A stretch of 64,000 nt of DNA from Clavelina lepadiformis (GCF_947623445.1 NC_135240.1:7254001-7318000); one strand, 5' to 3'. Positions 11,997 through 25,700 are shown, counted from the stretch's first letter. A program made the numbers and translations. The notes: generated by a model from the letters alone, not told the origin.

Positions 11997-14290
11997 CCAT
12001 GCTTCCAATGCAGCACCAGTTAGCAGTTTTATGTTTGTGCGTGGTTGCGTTCGTGCAAACATATTTCGCTGATACAAAGCATAGAAATCTCACATTTTTC
12101 ATCGAATGCCATTTTACATACCGAGGTAGTACCAAAGATAATAAAACAAACAAGGTTAAATACATGTATTTATCGCTAGATTAAGATTAACTCGAGTTGG
12201 GGTTATTTTTACAGTATTTGATTTGATCGTTAATGTGTTTGGTGTAATACCTATTGCCCACCATTTGTTGCAACTGGTTATGCACGTTTGCCCTTTAAAG
12301 CAATTTAACTTGGACAACTTCGTTTCAAGTAGCTTGCCTTGGGATATTCTGTAGGTTATCTACTAAAGCCTTCATTAACCAAGATGCCAGATACTGGCTG
12401 AAGGGCATGAAATTGCGAGCTCAGTGAATAAGCTCTGTGAAGGAAGGCAATCCAAAAAAGATTTTTTTGTTTGATATTTATAAGAATAATAGAGAAGTGT
12501 TCATTACAATTACAAATAACATAACAGACATAGAGCTGGGGTGTGTCAGCTGAGGATGAAACGGCAAAATTTTGAATTGAGATAACTTTGTTAAATTGCA
12601 TGTTTCAATTAGAAGGAAACATACTTATATACCTTAAACAGATTGCGTTGGAATATATAAATTCTTTTGGTAATCTTTAACATCTCCTCTTTGGGGCAGA
12701 ATGTTTATTGACTACTGCTGTATTATTTAAGTTTTTGCATCAAATAATTTTACCAATTGCATTTGAAAAAATTTTGTAATTTTTGATTCATAAGATCACA
12801 CATTTTCAGTATACTTACAACCATTGCCAGACTGCAGCACTGCCAGGAAAGAAAGTTAAACAAAAAGTTTCCTAAACACTGCAAGCATATGTGCTTGGTT
12901 GTGCTGGTGCTCAAAGCAGGCATGCCCATTGCCCAGAACTATACAAAAAGATTGGTTTGGTGAGCAAGTCTGAGTTGTATTCTTAGATGCACTCGTCATG
13001 TTTCAGAAAACTTCAAAAAGAAATAACATTTTTTGTTTTCTTTTAAACTCAACTTCAAGAATAAATACTTTGTATTCTGCATACTGATGCCTTGTTTGTC
13101 TTGCTAGCTATTTGAGGCATTGATGTATATATCAATGTGGAATATGCTTCTTTTTCAAATGATGGCAGTACCGGTAGGCTGTAACAAGTATAGTTGCTGT
13201 GGTTGTGGCTATGGTTGCAGTCAAACTATACGATGATCAAACATTGAGTGAGCTTATGAAACTATTGATAACGTGTTTGTCAGAAATTGATTGAACTTTA
13301 TTGAAATTTGTCATAAAATTCTTTTGAGTTTAGTGGCCGTGCGAACCACTGTTCATTTTTATTATGTAGTTGTAATATTTTTGCACATTTTAAGCCCTTG
13401 CATTTTCCCACTTATTGTTTGCTGGTAGAGTTGTTATTTTATCTTTATAAAGGTTAGCATTTTATTTTCGAAGTGACTATTTCACCGTATGTAGGTCGCA
13501 CCACCTGTTGTTAAAGATAGGCGGCTAGGTTAGGAAAATGGGTATGCGAAAAGTTTACTTTAACCATTTAAGGTTTTATTGGAGTTAGATTTACATTAGA
13601 AGGTAGATTTAGGTTAGGTTTTGGTTACTATGATATAACATTTAAATTACGTTAACGAAAAGCTGTAAAAATAGCTTTTTAACAATTTTTCCAGTGAAAA
13701 CAGTTTGCAACATTTTGTTTTTCGTTACCCCACAGATAATGACAAATAAATATGCAATACTATAAAGCCACCAACAAACATAAAATGCTCTTGCTTCTTT
13801 TCTGCTGTTTATATTTAATTCTTTAGATAGTATCATTCCGTCGATAACAAACAATAACGGTAGATTTTGTATATTAAACTTTTTTATTTCTGCATTTTTA
13901 TCAAATTTATCATTATTTTTACAATTTCCAGCACCCACAAACCCCCTAGGTTTCCACTCAACTTGGCTACCTACACAGTTTCTGCTTTCATGTATTTTAG
14001 AAAACAAGTTTCATGTCAGAAATACCTGTTTGAAAAAAAAATTAAATGCACTCTATGCCATTTTCTTTGCCTGGGTTATTAATTCGAAGCAGTAACCCAA
14101 TCCTTGATGTGCTCAAAATTCTTACATTCCATGTATCTGTTAATTTTAGGCTAATCGTTCATTTAGACTTACTGTTAGACTAGTGAAACATGCAGTAAAG
14201 CATGTAATATTTTCGTTGCTAAAAGTACACAGGTTTATACGTTTTGTTAATTTTGAGAAAAAATTATTTTCATTTCATCTCTTCATAAAA
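11997..14290. other. intergenic, upstream of BCL2L13-like gene
   Basis: No supported gene. A 121-codon minus-strand frame at 13642-14007 has no recognisable motif and no matching splice partners. Several TTTT/AATA tracts occur. The BCL2L13 promoter and 5' UTR should be in the last few hundred bases. Confidence 0.4.
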
Positions 14291-16047
14291 ATGGCTTCAC
14301 CTGTGAAAGATGTTTCCTTCATGGACCAGTGCACAGTTACCTGCCTCAGTTTCCTCAAAACTGTAAGTTCAAGAGATTCTAAAATAGATGCTGATGTTTT
14401 GTCTCAATTTCAAACAATTACTGAGAGGGAAATAGAAGCATTCAATTTTCCTCTTTCAGGTATTTTACATTTTGATTTACTTTAGTATGACATTGCTTTA
14501 AACTTTGGAATGGGAATTTTGCTTGCAATGGTGAAATGTGAAATAATTTTGTTGTAACTTACGTCATACTTGGTTTACCGATATACTGTTTACTGTATGT
14601 CTTACAAGTGTAGAAGATTAGCATGTTATTTCTTTACTATTACTGCCAATAGAGCAACCTCATTTTTCACGTTTTAGGTTATGAGTCTAGTGCTCAAAAT
14701 CTTGTTGAGATATCTTTGCAATTTGACATATCACTGGTTGGAAGAATTGCTACTTCTGTGGAAAGCATTGAACAAAGGTAAATAACTAATTAATTTATTC
14801 ATCAAAAACTTTCTCAACAAATATTGTTCCTTGTATTTTCTAATATGTTTTTGCAGTGAATTAACTCAGCAAACATTTCAAGATGCCACAAAAAGGCTGA
14901 TAGGAAGATCGAATATAAAATCTTGGGAACAGGTTGGAACACGTAAATTTGACATATGTATTCCATTGCTATTTCCTTGCTTTGTGAATGTGTAAAAATA
15001 ATTAAAGCAACTTCTACCCATTATTTTTCTAGGTTTCCTTGATACTGCATTTAATGTATTTCACTTGCACGACTCTCGGAGTTTCAAGGCTTGAAGAAAT
15101 TGTTAATTTAACTGTAAGATGCTTGCATGATGTTGCAAAAGAGTTCATCATTGAAGAAGGTGGTTGGGTAAGTAGAACAATATTATCTTTGCTTTAGTCT
15201 TGAAGTCTTAGAAATCACTGACCAAATGATATGACCATGGTTGATGCTAATGTTTTGCGTCAATAATCTATAGAATTTCTTTTATGCTTATTAGGAGTCT
15301 GTACCTAAAACTGCTTTTGAGTCTGAAGAAATTCTTTCCAGTATCGTGATGGTGCAAAAGGACGAGGTATAAAAACAATTGCAATTCTACAAAAAAGATT
15401 GTCATTTTTTCAAGCAGTTGCTTTTAGTTATTTGTGCCCTATTGATAAACTTTAGTTATCAGTCTTATATTAATATTAATAACCAATCTATGCAGCAGCA
15501 ACCTACACTTGACTCTCCCCCATTCTCAATGCTACAATCATTGAATGACGAAGAGGAGAGAGAAAGCCTAAGCTCTGCCACGCCTCCAGAAATACTGGAC
15601 CGACCTCAGATGACGGCATCTCTCATACAGATGATGGGAGGCGGAGACGCTACTTCTAATATCAATTCCAACGGCAATACAGGTGAAACGATTCACTGCT
15701 GTTGTATTAAAAGCTTACATCAGTTATTTTGCAACAATAGTTCGTTACTTGTAGGTACAAGCAGCGATAGCAATGAATTTGAAATGGTGGGGTCCATTGG
15801 AAGTACTTCTGCGTCAAAATCCACATCGCCACCACCCTCCCATACATCGCCTGAACCAGAAAATGAACCTGTTTCAAGTCTTACTTCACGGCTGAAGTCG
15901 TTTGCCGTCAGCGAAGATGCAATTGCTAAGCCGACCGAACTGCCGTCAGATGGCGGTGGTGTGTCAGATTACTTGCCGCACATCTCAATCGGCGTCGCTG
16001 CGGCTGCGGCCTGTATCGGGATCTTTATGTTAAAAAAAGCATCGTAA
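14291..16047 (+). CDS. BCL2L13: BCL2L13 (Bcl-rambo) homologue, 8 exons
   Basis: Exons 14291-14459, 14678-14777, 14857-14932, 15033-15167, 15295-15366, 15496-15682, 15755-16047 (seven coding exons, or eight counting a possible split 5' leader); 343 aa. Residues 1-160 form a BCL-2-like helical domain. The BH1-like segment is around SNIKSWEQVSLILHLM (about 107-123). The BH2-like KEFIIEEGGW (151-160) matches the remembered human AEYIIQQGGW, and ESVPKTAFESEE then parallels GTVFSLESEEE. A Ser/Pro-rich linker follows, then a C-terminal hydrophobic anchor GVAAAAACIGIFMLKK (about 325-341), typical of outer mitochondrial membrane insertion. Human BCL2L13 is a mitochondrial apoptosis/mitophagy factor. 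A candidate LC3-interacting motif, FEMV preceded by acidic residues, lies at 255-258. Intron 15683-15754 is 72 nt, stop-free and in frame, and the acceptor at 15495 is a tandem CAGCAG, so variant isoforms are possible. Confidence 0.85.
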
Positions 16048-17428
16048 CGATCAATGATATGACTTGTGGCTCCTCCTAAGAAATGCGTGCTTTTTGTTAT
16101 GACGTTTAGGATACCAGGAATTAAACTTTAAAAAGTTCATAATTCAAAGCTCCGAGCTAACTCATTATCGCTACTGGCCGTGCTGCATCCTTGAAAATTA
16201 TTTATTTTTTTTATTTTCTTTCTTCTGCTTAACTTTCTCCTGCCCTTCAGGCTGTTTCGCAAGTTTCGCTTTGCTTGAATCGATGCGATCTGTATAATCA
16301 ATGTCGTTCGAAAATCGGATTGTTCTGTGCAATTTACCCATCTCACCGTCTTTACTGTGACTGCCGCGTTTTCTATCAGATATTTTGCTTTAAAAAGATT
16401 CATCAGAATGACTATTATCAGGTGTTTGATTGAGAAGGTTACCTATGCTTACATTAGGTTGGGGAAGGCTACGAACATTATGTTAAGATTGTGACCGTAA
16501 CAACTTATCATCAAGTGACAAGGTGCAGATAATGAAATGAATGAAGAGTGTCGCCTTGGAAGTGCATCCAAGTGAATTTTGATAATAAATTGTACTCTGC
16601 TTTATAGGATAACAATTAAACTTATTAAGGAAACTAGTTGAAAAGAACTACTGCACAATACATTACAGCCATCACTGGTGCAATATGGTGGTTACACAGC
16701 CGAAACTTTTTACTGAGCGATACGATGAAGACAATATGAGAGTGCAGAGCGGATAACAGTTTGTGAATGGTTGATCTTCCATTTCTAAGTCAAGCCGTCT
16801 TTAATTCAAACACGAATTCTTTTGTTTTTCTATGCATCATTTGTCTGTTTTAATCTCCGCATGGAGCTTGATAAAGGATTGAGGCCACATTGCACACAAT
16901 TGCAGGCTCAGCGAAAAACCTTTCTGCTAATATTTACCAATGCGTATAACTTGACTAAAGGGAGCGGAAAGTTTTACGCAAACCTCAAATATGAAGCCTG
17001 GGCTATTGTGTAGGCACTTCAATAAACCATAAAGTGATTAAATATACGTTTCCGGAGTTTTTCAGCAATTGAGATTATTATTATGAAAGACGAGCGGTAA
17101 AAGAAGGTTACCGGTTGTGCGATATACGGTTATACAGTATGGAAGGCATACGTTTAGGGGCATATTAATTAATAGGCCTATAACGATAACTAAGACAATT
17201 TTCGATTTTACAAGAATGAAAGTGATTTGCAAAATATAGCAAAGATGTTCTTGTGTTTTGCCGGTTATTGTTAATATTACTTTTGTTGTTTGCAAGTTAG
17301 TTGGAAGTTTAAAGTCGAACTCTGACGTTTCATATTGCTATATTTAGATCACTTCAAAATTCCCAGGTAGTCTACTTTTTCTCAAAAGAACAAGCTAAAA
17401 TCGACACTGTGCTCTAAAAACTAAAACT
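16048..17428. other. intergenic between BCL2L13 and SLC22 genes
   Basis: A variant poly(A) signal attaaa at about 16120 may serve BCL2L13. Apart from a hydrophilic minus-strand frame (16198-16389, listed separately) no gene is supported. The SLC22 promoter must lie near 17429. Confidence 0.4.
16198..16389 (-). other. possible coding exon, unrecognised
   Basis: A 63-codon stop-free minus-strand frame reads ISDRKRGSHSKDGEMG, then HRTIRFSNDIDYTDRID, and ends in a Lys/Glu/Asn-rich tail before TAA at 16198-16200. Composition (charged, hydrophilic) looks more coding-like than the intergenic sequence around it. A possible acceptor ends at the AG just 5' of the frame. No upstream exon was found and I do not recognise the family. 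It would be convergent with BCL2L13, with only 150 bp between stop codons. Confidence 0.25.
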
Positions 17429-20400
17429 ATGATTGAATTTGATCGAATATTGGATAAAATAGGACACCTTGGCCGTTACCAAATGGTCTTGATTTTAATG
17501 CTCTACTGGTTAGGCGTACCAACAGGGCTTCATAATATTTCGTCGGTGTTTTATGCAGCCGATGTGCCCTTCAGGTAAAATAATGTATCTTCTTTTCATT
17601 TGTTTCAATATGAGGTCGACTGGTATGATTTTGAACGAATTTTGAAATAAAATATTTATTTGCATATTGTTTAACGCCACTGTGTCTTATTAGATATGAA
17701 TAGCAATAGCTTTTTCATTAAGCTATATAATTTCGAGTTTAGATGCAACGTACCACCTTTGGACAATAGCACTGCCTATCCTAACTTGACCGAAACTGAT
17801 ATTCTCAATTACACCGCTGGTGGTGAATACGATACCTGCCAGAGGTAAGCTATCCGGCAGTTACAGATTTTCCCTAAACTGTATCATGTTCCAAGTGCTA
17901 TGCGTAATCAAGCAAAACTAATCGGAATTGATTTGGCTGTAGGTATGGTTACAACCTGAGCAGTTGTGAACCACCGAGCCTGGCGTGTGTGAACATGTCT
18001 GCCGCCCCAATAGATTGTGACATGGGTTACCAATTTGACACAAGCACCTTCACCTCGACCGTGAAATCCGAAGTGGGTTTTGCAGACTTTCTTCCTTGCA
18101 ATAACCAAGTTACAGTAATGGCATTCCAACCTCTGGGGCAACCTCCAACTTCCAGGCAACTTGTTCTGTATAACTGGGGTAAACTCGGTTACTGATTCCC
18201 TGGTCACTTACTCACTGTAGGTGAATAACTCTTACAGCTTACCACGAAGTAAAGAAATCGTTAAGTATAAGCAACCAACTTCCTGTGTGAATAACTTATG
18301 AAGAACCACTTCATTTAGCAGAGATTTTAAGAGCAGTGCAGCGACACACAATTGTACCTTGAAATGTCCCAAGGGGTCCCCAGATATATTTTGCAATAGG
18401 TTAAAAAGTTAATTAAGATTCTTTCATGATAATTTTTGATCGGTTCTCTTAAACCGTTGCAAACCAGTTGGATGCCATCACTGCTGAGATGTAACTATAT
18501 TTTGTTTTAGTGTCGTATGTAGTAAAATTTTTTTGGATTTCATAGTCAGTCGTTAAGTTCAACACACACCCATCTATTTCAGTGGAATTTGGTCTGCGAT
18601 CGAAATATCTTGGACACAGTGGCGACTTCGATCTTTTTTGCCGGAATGTGGACAGGAGCTATTGTCTTCGGAAATTTAGCCGACTAGTAAGTAAACTTTT
18701 TCAAAATGGCAATGAGTATGAATCAAGATCTCTTATTTTGATGCAAGGGCGTTTTTGTTAAGCGTTTTCCTCTCAAACTGGGGTGTTGTTGCCCAAACAA
18801 TGCAAACTTAGTTATGGACCGTTTGTCCCTGTACACGGCATTACTGGTTTTATTTACTATAAAACAACAAATTAAACTTTACAAAACGTGCATTCAGTTG
18901 ACATAATACAAAAGTGTTTGCTGTCATCGCTTTACTGATTAACGCAGCATAGGAAGACGTAATACAATGCTGGTCACTTGCATCGGTTGTTTGATATCAG
19001 GAGTGGCTACCGCTTTTACGCCGTGGTTTGAATTATTTGTCGTGCTAAGGTTCTTTTCCGCGGCTTTCTCACACGGAGCATATCTGAACATGTTTGTCTA
19101 CGGTAAGCCAATATTAGCCCCTTTACCCCATACTTGCATAAGGTACATTGTAATCAATTTACCGCTTGTTTAGCTATAACAGCAAATTGACCTTTGGCAT
19201 AAAATATGTTTTATCGCTCTGAAAAAACTTTACGATGTTTTTAGAGGTGTTACGAGTGTACTATCTCTAACTGCTTTACCTTATTTATTCGTCTATGGTC
19301 TAAATATGCCTTGAAATGTGATGTGGCGGGTTTCAGTGATTGAAATCTCTGGAAAGAAGAGAACATCAACAGGCGTGCACGCTCACACAGCCTTTGCAGT
19401 TGGTTACACTCTCAACTCGCTGGTTTCTTACTTCTTGCGGGACTGGAGGGCGTTTTACCTCGTCATATCCCTGTCACCCATTCCGTTTTTCATAATTTAC
19501 TTCATAGTAAGAAGTACCACTCTTTTAAAATCAAGTAGAAAAAAGACATATTGCGATTTTCACACAACAACTTATAATGTGAACATTTGCGAAGATGTAG
19601 TATTGTGTGATATACTTTAAGGACTATATAAATTAATTTTACGCCAATGTTGCTCTGTAGCTTCCCGATTCTCCAAGGTGGCATTTTTCCAACGGGCGTG
19701 ATGAAAAAGGCAGGAAATTGACCGAAATATTCGCCAAGCACAACCGAAAAATTTTGACTGAAAAAGATTGGGAAGAAGCTGAAGTAGCTCAGGTGCTTGA
19801 ACGCTTTAGAACAATTTAAGTCATATCTTTTTTGACGTAAAAGATTTTATGTGGTTTATCAATACGTGTCCCTGGGCAAAGCTAGGCGTGTACTGGCAAG
19901 TGTAGGTCTGTATGTTGTCATTTATCTTGCTTGCTTGCTTTGCATGGGTTACGGCTTGCGTGTTTGTTTTTTTTTCATTTTAATTAAAAATTATTCCAAA
20001 GTATTCATCATATGGTGACAGCCAACTCAATTTTTTTAAATCGGCTTCAATTTTTCGTTGACTCGTTTGGAAGCACATCGCCTTCTGGAAGATATATGGT
20101 CTTATTACACATCTCAAACAGGGCACATGTCGTTTATCCATTATCCACTAAGTCAACTATCGTTGAACAACGAGGCAAAACAAGTTTGCAGTATTTCCAT
20201 ATTTGCTCACGTTGGATCATTACAATATTGTCTGAAGAGTATCTTCATCTTAGTTAGCTTACAGCCTTACATCTGTGCTGAGTCGGTCACTGAACGTTGT
20301 TGTTTTGTTTTGTTTTTGACATTTATGTCAGTAATCGCAAGTACCGTTTATTTCTCGGTAAAAGCATCTAACAATTGTTCAGACCGATCCAGAGTTAATG

Positions 20401-21966
20401 AACAAAACGTACACCTCATTCGATCTCTTTAAGACAAAGCGGATGAGACTCATTACCTTGAATAACATGTTCAGCTGGTAAGTATGGTTGAGGGTAGATT
20501 GCTGCACAAAGTAAGATACATCAGAATGTGAGTAATAGACCCATAACCGTGCGAAACATACAATACTTTGTTACGGTACTCATAACCTCTATCAATTTAG
20601 CACTGTTCTATATGCACGCGGCATTAGAATAATATAGGTCAAAGTAAAGTTCTCCCGTTTGTTCACATTTAATCTACTTGAAAATGTGTTTGAGATTTAT
20701 CCATTCGCCTCACACTGATACAACTCTTTAAAACAATTAAGTTTTTCTACTTGCTTTGGTAATGACGAAACTAAATCTATGAAGAGCCTGTTTCTATATT
20801 TCGCTGGTTTTTCCTAACATTTCTTTTTCTGGGCAGGTTGGTAATATCAATGGTATACTATGGCCTGTCCTTAAATGCCGGATCTTTGGCTGGGGACATT
20901 TTTGTAAACAATGCCATAAACGGGGCAATGGAACTCATTGGATATTTCTTTGTACAATTTACTATGGATAGGTATGTATAAAGGCCAAGAACGCGACAAT
21001 AGCTTTGAAGTCACAAAGTAATTATGATTGACATGTTTTAAGATGGGGACGGAGAGTTCTCCTGGTTCTCTGCATGGTTCTTCAAGGCGTAGCTTGTCTG
21101 GTTAGCACAGCCTTCACTGAACTCGCAAACGGCAACCAAGGTGGGCAAAGTTGCACAGCCAGTAATAACTTATTTCTCATTTATCTTCAACGTTGTCAAA
21201 TTTCAAAGTGATCTCAGGAAACTTTTTAAAACCTTTCTAGAAAGTAAACGAGTAGCAAATCCGTTAGTTATTGTAAACAAATTTGTTGCTGTCGACATAT
21301 TTTAGCTTCTCGATAATCTGCTCTAAAAATGTATGCAATGTTTTGTTTCAGCACTAATAACGACCGGGGTTGTGTTTGCATTTGTCGGGAAAGTTGGGGT
21401 TTCAGGATCATTTGCTGTTATTTACAATTACACGGCCGAGCTCTATCCGACCGTGGTGAGGTAAGTTTGTGAACTTTGAAAAATCGGCGAAAAAAATTCT
21501 ATCGTATGAAAACTAAATTGTACAATGATAGGAAATACAACGCTTACTCCACCTTCTATATGACATCTTACTTCTTTCAAGGGGTAACGCTTTGGGTATA
21601 GGTTCAATGGCTGCTAGGATCGGGAGCATTGCCTCTCCGTACATAATTTTTCTGCAAGACTATGTGTCCTGGCTTCCTACGACAGTATTTGGTTCGTTGT
21701 CGGTTATTGCCGGGATACTGGGTATTTTTTTCCCGGAAACAATGAACAAAACGATGCCACAAACCATTCCAGAAGCCGAACTCTTTTACCAGGGGAAATA
21801 TGTGGAGTAAGACAGTATTTTTGTAAAACATCTGTTTATTAATTATTCATTGTTTCACTTCTTATGTTTGACGGCCACTAAAATTCTTCACCATTCATTA
21901 AATAGGGAAAAGACAACAATAGAAGGGAAGGACAACCCAGCATGTGACCAGCAGACGCAATTTTAG
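17429..21966 (+). CDS. SLC22-type organic ion transporter, 13 exons
   Basis: Exons 17429-17574, 17743-17844, 17943-18072, 18583-18686, 18948-19102, 19337-19506, 19661-19792, 20383-20477, 20837-20971, 21043-21140, 21352-21460, 21582-21806, 21906-21966; about 553 aa, the usual SLC22 length. Major facilitator superfamily, 12 predicted membrane segments, plasma membrane. SLC22 marks: TM1 after a short MIEFDRILDKIGHLGRYQ leader; a large Cys-containing extracellular loop with N-glycosylation sites (NST, NLT, NYT, NLS, NMS); the WNLVCDR motif before TM2 (about 127-133); the MFS signature ADYIGRRNT after TM2; LPDSPRW in the central cytoplasmic loop; DRWGRR between TM8 and TM9; and AELYPTVVRGNALG before TM11. 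Substrate (organic cation, zwitterion or anion) cannot be told from sequence by eye. It is convergent with ADCY8, with 777 bp between stop codons. Confidence 0.93.
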
Positions 21967-22743
21967 CTCTCGTTCAAGGTTCAGTGGTGTCAGTTGATTG
22001 GGTCAAACTAGCAGTGAACAGCATTCGCAATTGCTTTTTACGTCTTCGTAAAAAACTTTCGAAAAAAAATTTCGAAACTTCGCTTTGGATTAGAATCACT
22101 ATAACAATGACAACCTTATTTAAAATTAGTGAAAAAGTGGAACGTTTTTTGTACGCGTATATCGTTGTTGATGTTGTGAGTGATGATTGTAGACCATAAA
22201 CTCGTATTGCTTGTTTAATTGTAGTCGTTATTAGATATATCTTTGCCCCCTTAATTGGGCATTTGCTTTCTAAAAAGTTCAAAACAATATACCGAAGTTT
22301 TGAATGGCATGAAATCACCAATATACTACACATGTGGCTATTTGATGACTGATTAGTTGCAAAACAAACATGGCATATTCGACTCCGTTAGCCGTGGAAA
22401 AACTGTCTCATTTGCTCTTTTGATTTATGGTAAACACTGTTTAGCCTATCTGGTCAAACTGTACTCGCATCTTCAACAAATCAGGCTAAAAAGTATTTCA
22501 AATTACACAGTGAACAGTTTATTGCACCTTAGATAAGAAACGGTAATAGCAACAGTTACATTTGGAAGACGAAATATATATGTTTAACAGTATATGATTG
22601 ATTGAAACAGTTTGAAAGTACCTTTCGAGTTAACAACTTTGACCGTCGTATCATGTTACTCAATGCACATGTTCTGATGTAAACATTGCATCGAACATAT
22701 TTCGTGAGATCTATTATACCCATGAAAAAGGCAAGAGCTCGAT
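21967..22743. other. shared 3' region of SLC22 (+) and ADCY8 (-)
   Basis: Convergent 3' ends. A minus-strand AATAAA (plus-strand tttatt, 22518-22523) lies about 220 bp beyond the ADCY8 stop and is its likely poly(A) signal. Several overlapping frames on both strands have no family resemblance. Confidence 0.45.
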
Positions 22744-25700
22744 CTACGCTACGTGTTCATCCTCTTGGGTCGCGTTACCGTAGCGTTTCTGCCTGTTGTT
22801 AGCTTGCACAAGGCTATACACCACGTGAGCCAACGAATGGTGACCTTGTTTCGAAGGTGCTTCCCCTAATACGAGATTGCCATCAGCCCCAAACACAGTT
22901 CCCAAAGCGGACATTGCTCGGTCTATTCCTGCTCTTCTAGCCGCTTCCTCTGTACAGCCAGTGAGGAAGTAAGTGCGAATTTTTCCGATGCCCTTCACCC
23001 AAGTCTCGTCTCGGTATTTAAACGTAAAGCCTCGGCCCTTTAGGACCTGATAAAGATCTTCTGGAACCTTAGAATCGAATCGTATGATAACGACCTTCAA
23101 GTATCTTCGTAATTACGGCAAGTGAGAAGCATACAGCAGACTGCACATTACATTTGGCTTGGGTTGCTTACCTGTATCGTTTCCGGCAGGCCTGTGCTGT
23201 CCATACGACTTGCCAGGTTTACTGCTCGACCCCAAATGTCGTACTGAGGTTTCTTAGCACCTATCACACCAGCAACAACCGGTCCGTACGCGATCCCTAC
23301 CAAAAGCATAACTTTTAAACATGCAAATAAAACAACGTTTTCCACACGAACCTTTACGCTACCGAAAACAAAAGCGACAACACAGGAGCGCGAAATAACA
23401 GAACGATATCAATAAAAGAACTAAGGTAACAACCTATTCTGATTCTAAAATTTTGCGAAGAGTGGACGTTGATGTCGTCTATGACGCGTTTCAGTAGCAA
23501 AGCCAAATGAGCGAGCATGCACAGATGGCTGACGTCACGACGAGGAAGCGACTCGGGACTTGTGGAGAATCTGCCTGAGCGCCTTTTGAGGAAAAGGAAC
23601 AAAATTATTCTTCAACAAAAGTGATTTGTATTTTTCAATATCAGGCATAAAAAGCGGTTCTACGGACACTGACTTAGAATCCATGGGCGTCTCTTTTTCT
23701 GGGGTGGCGTCGATCTGTTTGCAGCCTTGACCGCTTGCTTGCTGTGAGTCTTCCTTCGACACAGGATGAGGAGCTTTGTGAGGAGTGAGTCCGGATGCAG
23801 CCATGTAAGTGCTTCCGATTGTCTTTATTTTTTCCAGACAGAGAAACCGCTCTTGACTGATTAACTACATGTAATTGATCACAAGTTAATTTGAATCCAC
23901 GTTTTTAGCAACCGATATGCTGTCGTAGTTTCATAATAGCTCCACATACGTTATCAATGTCGAAGATGATCTCGTTAAGAAGTTTCAAACATTGCTCGCC
24001 CTGTTCAGTTTCCTCCATGCGAGAGAAGTAGTCCGAAAAGTTTACGATCGACGCAAACATAATTCCGGCGCACGAGTGCGCTTGTGAGTACAACTCCTTG
24101 GAAAGAAAAAGCTCAACGTAAAATGGTCATTGATCATTGCCAATCGTCGCTACAACCCCACCAGCATGCAAACCTTTTTTTCTCAATATCCTGATATATT
24201 ACTAACCTCGTGTCTTTTGTGCTTGCCCAAGAAGTGACGTGCTACATGTTCAGGCAAGATGTTACGTAACAACTGGTAGTTGTGACCTTGAAGACTCTTC
24301 ATGCCTGACACTTCTTCTTTTGCCTTATTATAAACACAGAGACAGCCGTTGTACAATTATGTCGGTTAGACATGAAATCTTGCCGGGAAGCGTTTCAAGA
24401 TGTTGCAATAAAATATCAGGAAAACACAAAGAAAAAGCAACCAAAAGCCTATAGATGAGAATATTCAGAAAAGCTTGAAAACCGCGTCATTCTGACCTGA
24501 ATCTTTCGAAGAAAGTCGAGTTTGGTTGTGTATTCCACGCGCCTCCCTTGATAGTAAAGTATGCCGGCAAACATGTATAGGAAGACCAACTCAATAACAG
24601 TTCGAAGCCATAAATTGTTTGTATCTCTGTGAACAGTTTTCCATAAACAAAAGTATGTTTGCCGAAACGCTTATAGATTCAATCGCATAATTTGAAAACT
24701 TTTCATACACTTTGTAAAGCTGTATGTGAAGATTGCCGTTACGGATATTAAACAGCTTTGTTTGGAAAGACTTTGCTGAATGTAGTGTGCTTAACAGTAA
24801 ATCAACAAGACATGTAAATAGTTAACAGATGATGACAATATTACGATCCAAGAAATATGTTAAATAGCTTGGTTCTTCCGCGAGCAAAAATGTAAAACAT
24901 TCGCCACAGAGTTGAGCAAAGATATCATTGTTTATAAAAATATAGAAATCACAGTTTGAGAACTAAACTCACGCGCAAGGGTCTTCTTGCAGGAGAACTT
25001 TCTTCTCGTGGTTAACGAATAAGAACATGAAGTTGCTCGCCATTAACACCGCGTAGGTGATACACACCAGCAGAAGTGTGATCAACTTGAGCAGGTTGTG
25101 GACTCTCAAGAAAACAGCACAGGAAACGACAGCCATGACACCGTTTAAATAAAAGAACTAGAAAACACCAAACAGCCAACATTAATTTGCATTTCCAACG
25201 CAAAATATCTATTACAGAGAGGTGGAAACATTATGTATGTTTGGTGAATAGATTGTGCATTGCCATAGAAACTTTGTGACCTTTCTTAATCTGTTAAAGA
25301 TCTTCCTTGTCAACGTACCGAAGGGTAATTGCAAGCCGCATTTCCGGGCAAACTGTAGTAGCTGATTTGTGACGTAACTGATACGTCATCTTGAACGCAA
25401 GTCACGTTTCGAACAGTGAAATGAGATGGGGATTGCGCACTTTTGGCACAAGCCGCCTGACCAACAGAAAAAAAGAAAACTATTTTAATATTAAAACAAT
25501 AAAACACTCATCTATACAAACAAGAGTCTTGAACATTTGAGCACCATATAATTGGCCTTTTGAAAGCGAAGCAAACAAAACAAATCTTTATTATTGTTAC
25601 GTAGTAATACCATTGAAGCGACGGCTGAGCCGAGGTTAATAACGACGACGATAACCATTATACTGTAGCGCAGGAGCTGAGTTTCGTGGATATAGAGACT

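Noticed and set aside
11586-12184. Three frames of 61-94 codons
   Set aside because: They fall within or across the hAT MITE 11606-11988 and its flanks; non-coding repeat sequence.
13642-14007. 121-codon minus-strand frame upstream of BCL2L13
   Set aside because: No recognisable domain or partner exons; AT-rich and unsupported by splice signals.
20012-20432. 81- and 124-codon plus-strand frames
   Set aside because: Intronic in the SLC22 gene; only the last 50 bases in another frame (from 20383) are the real exon.
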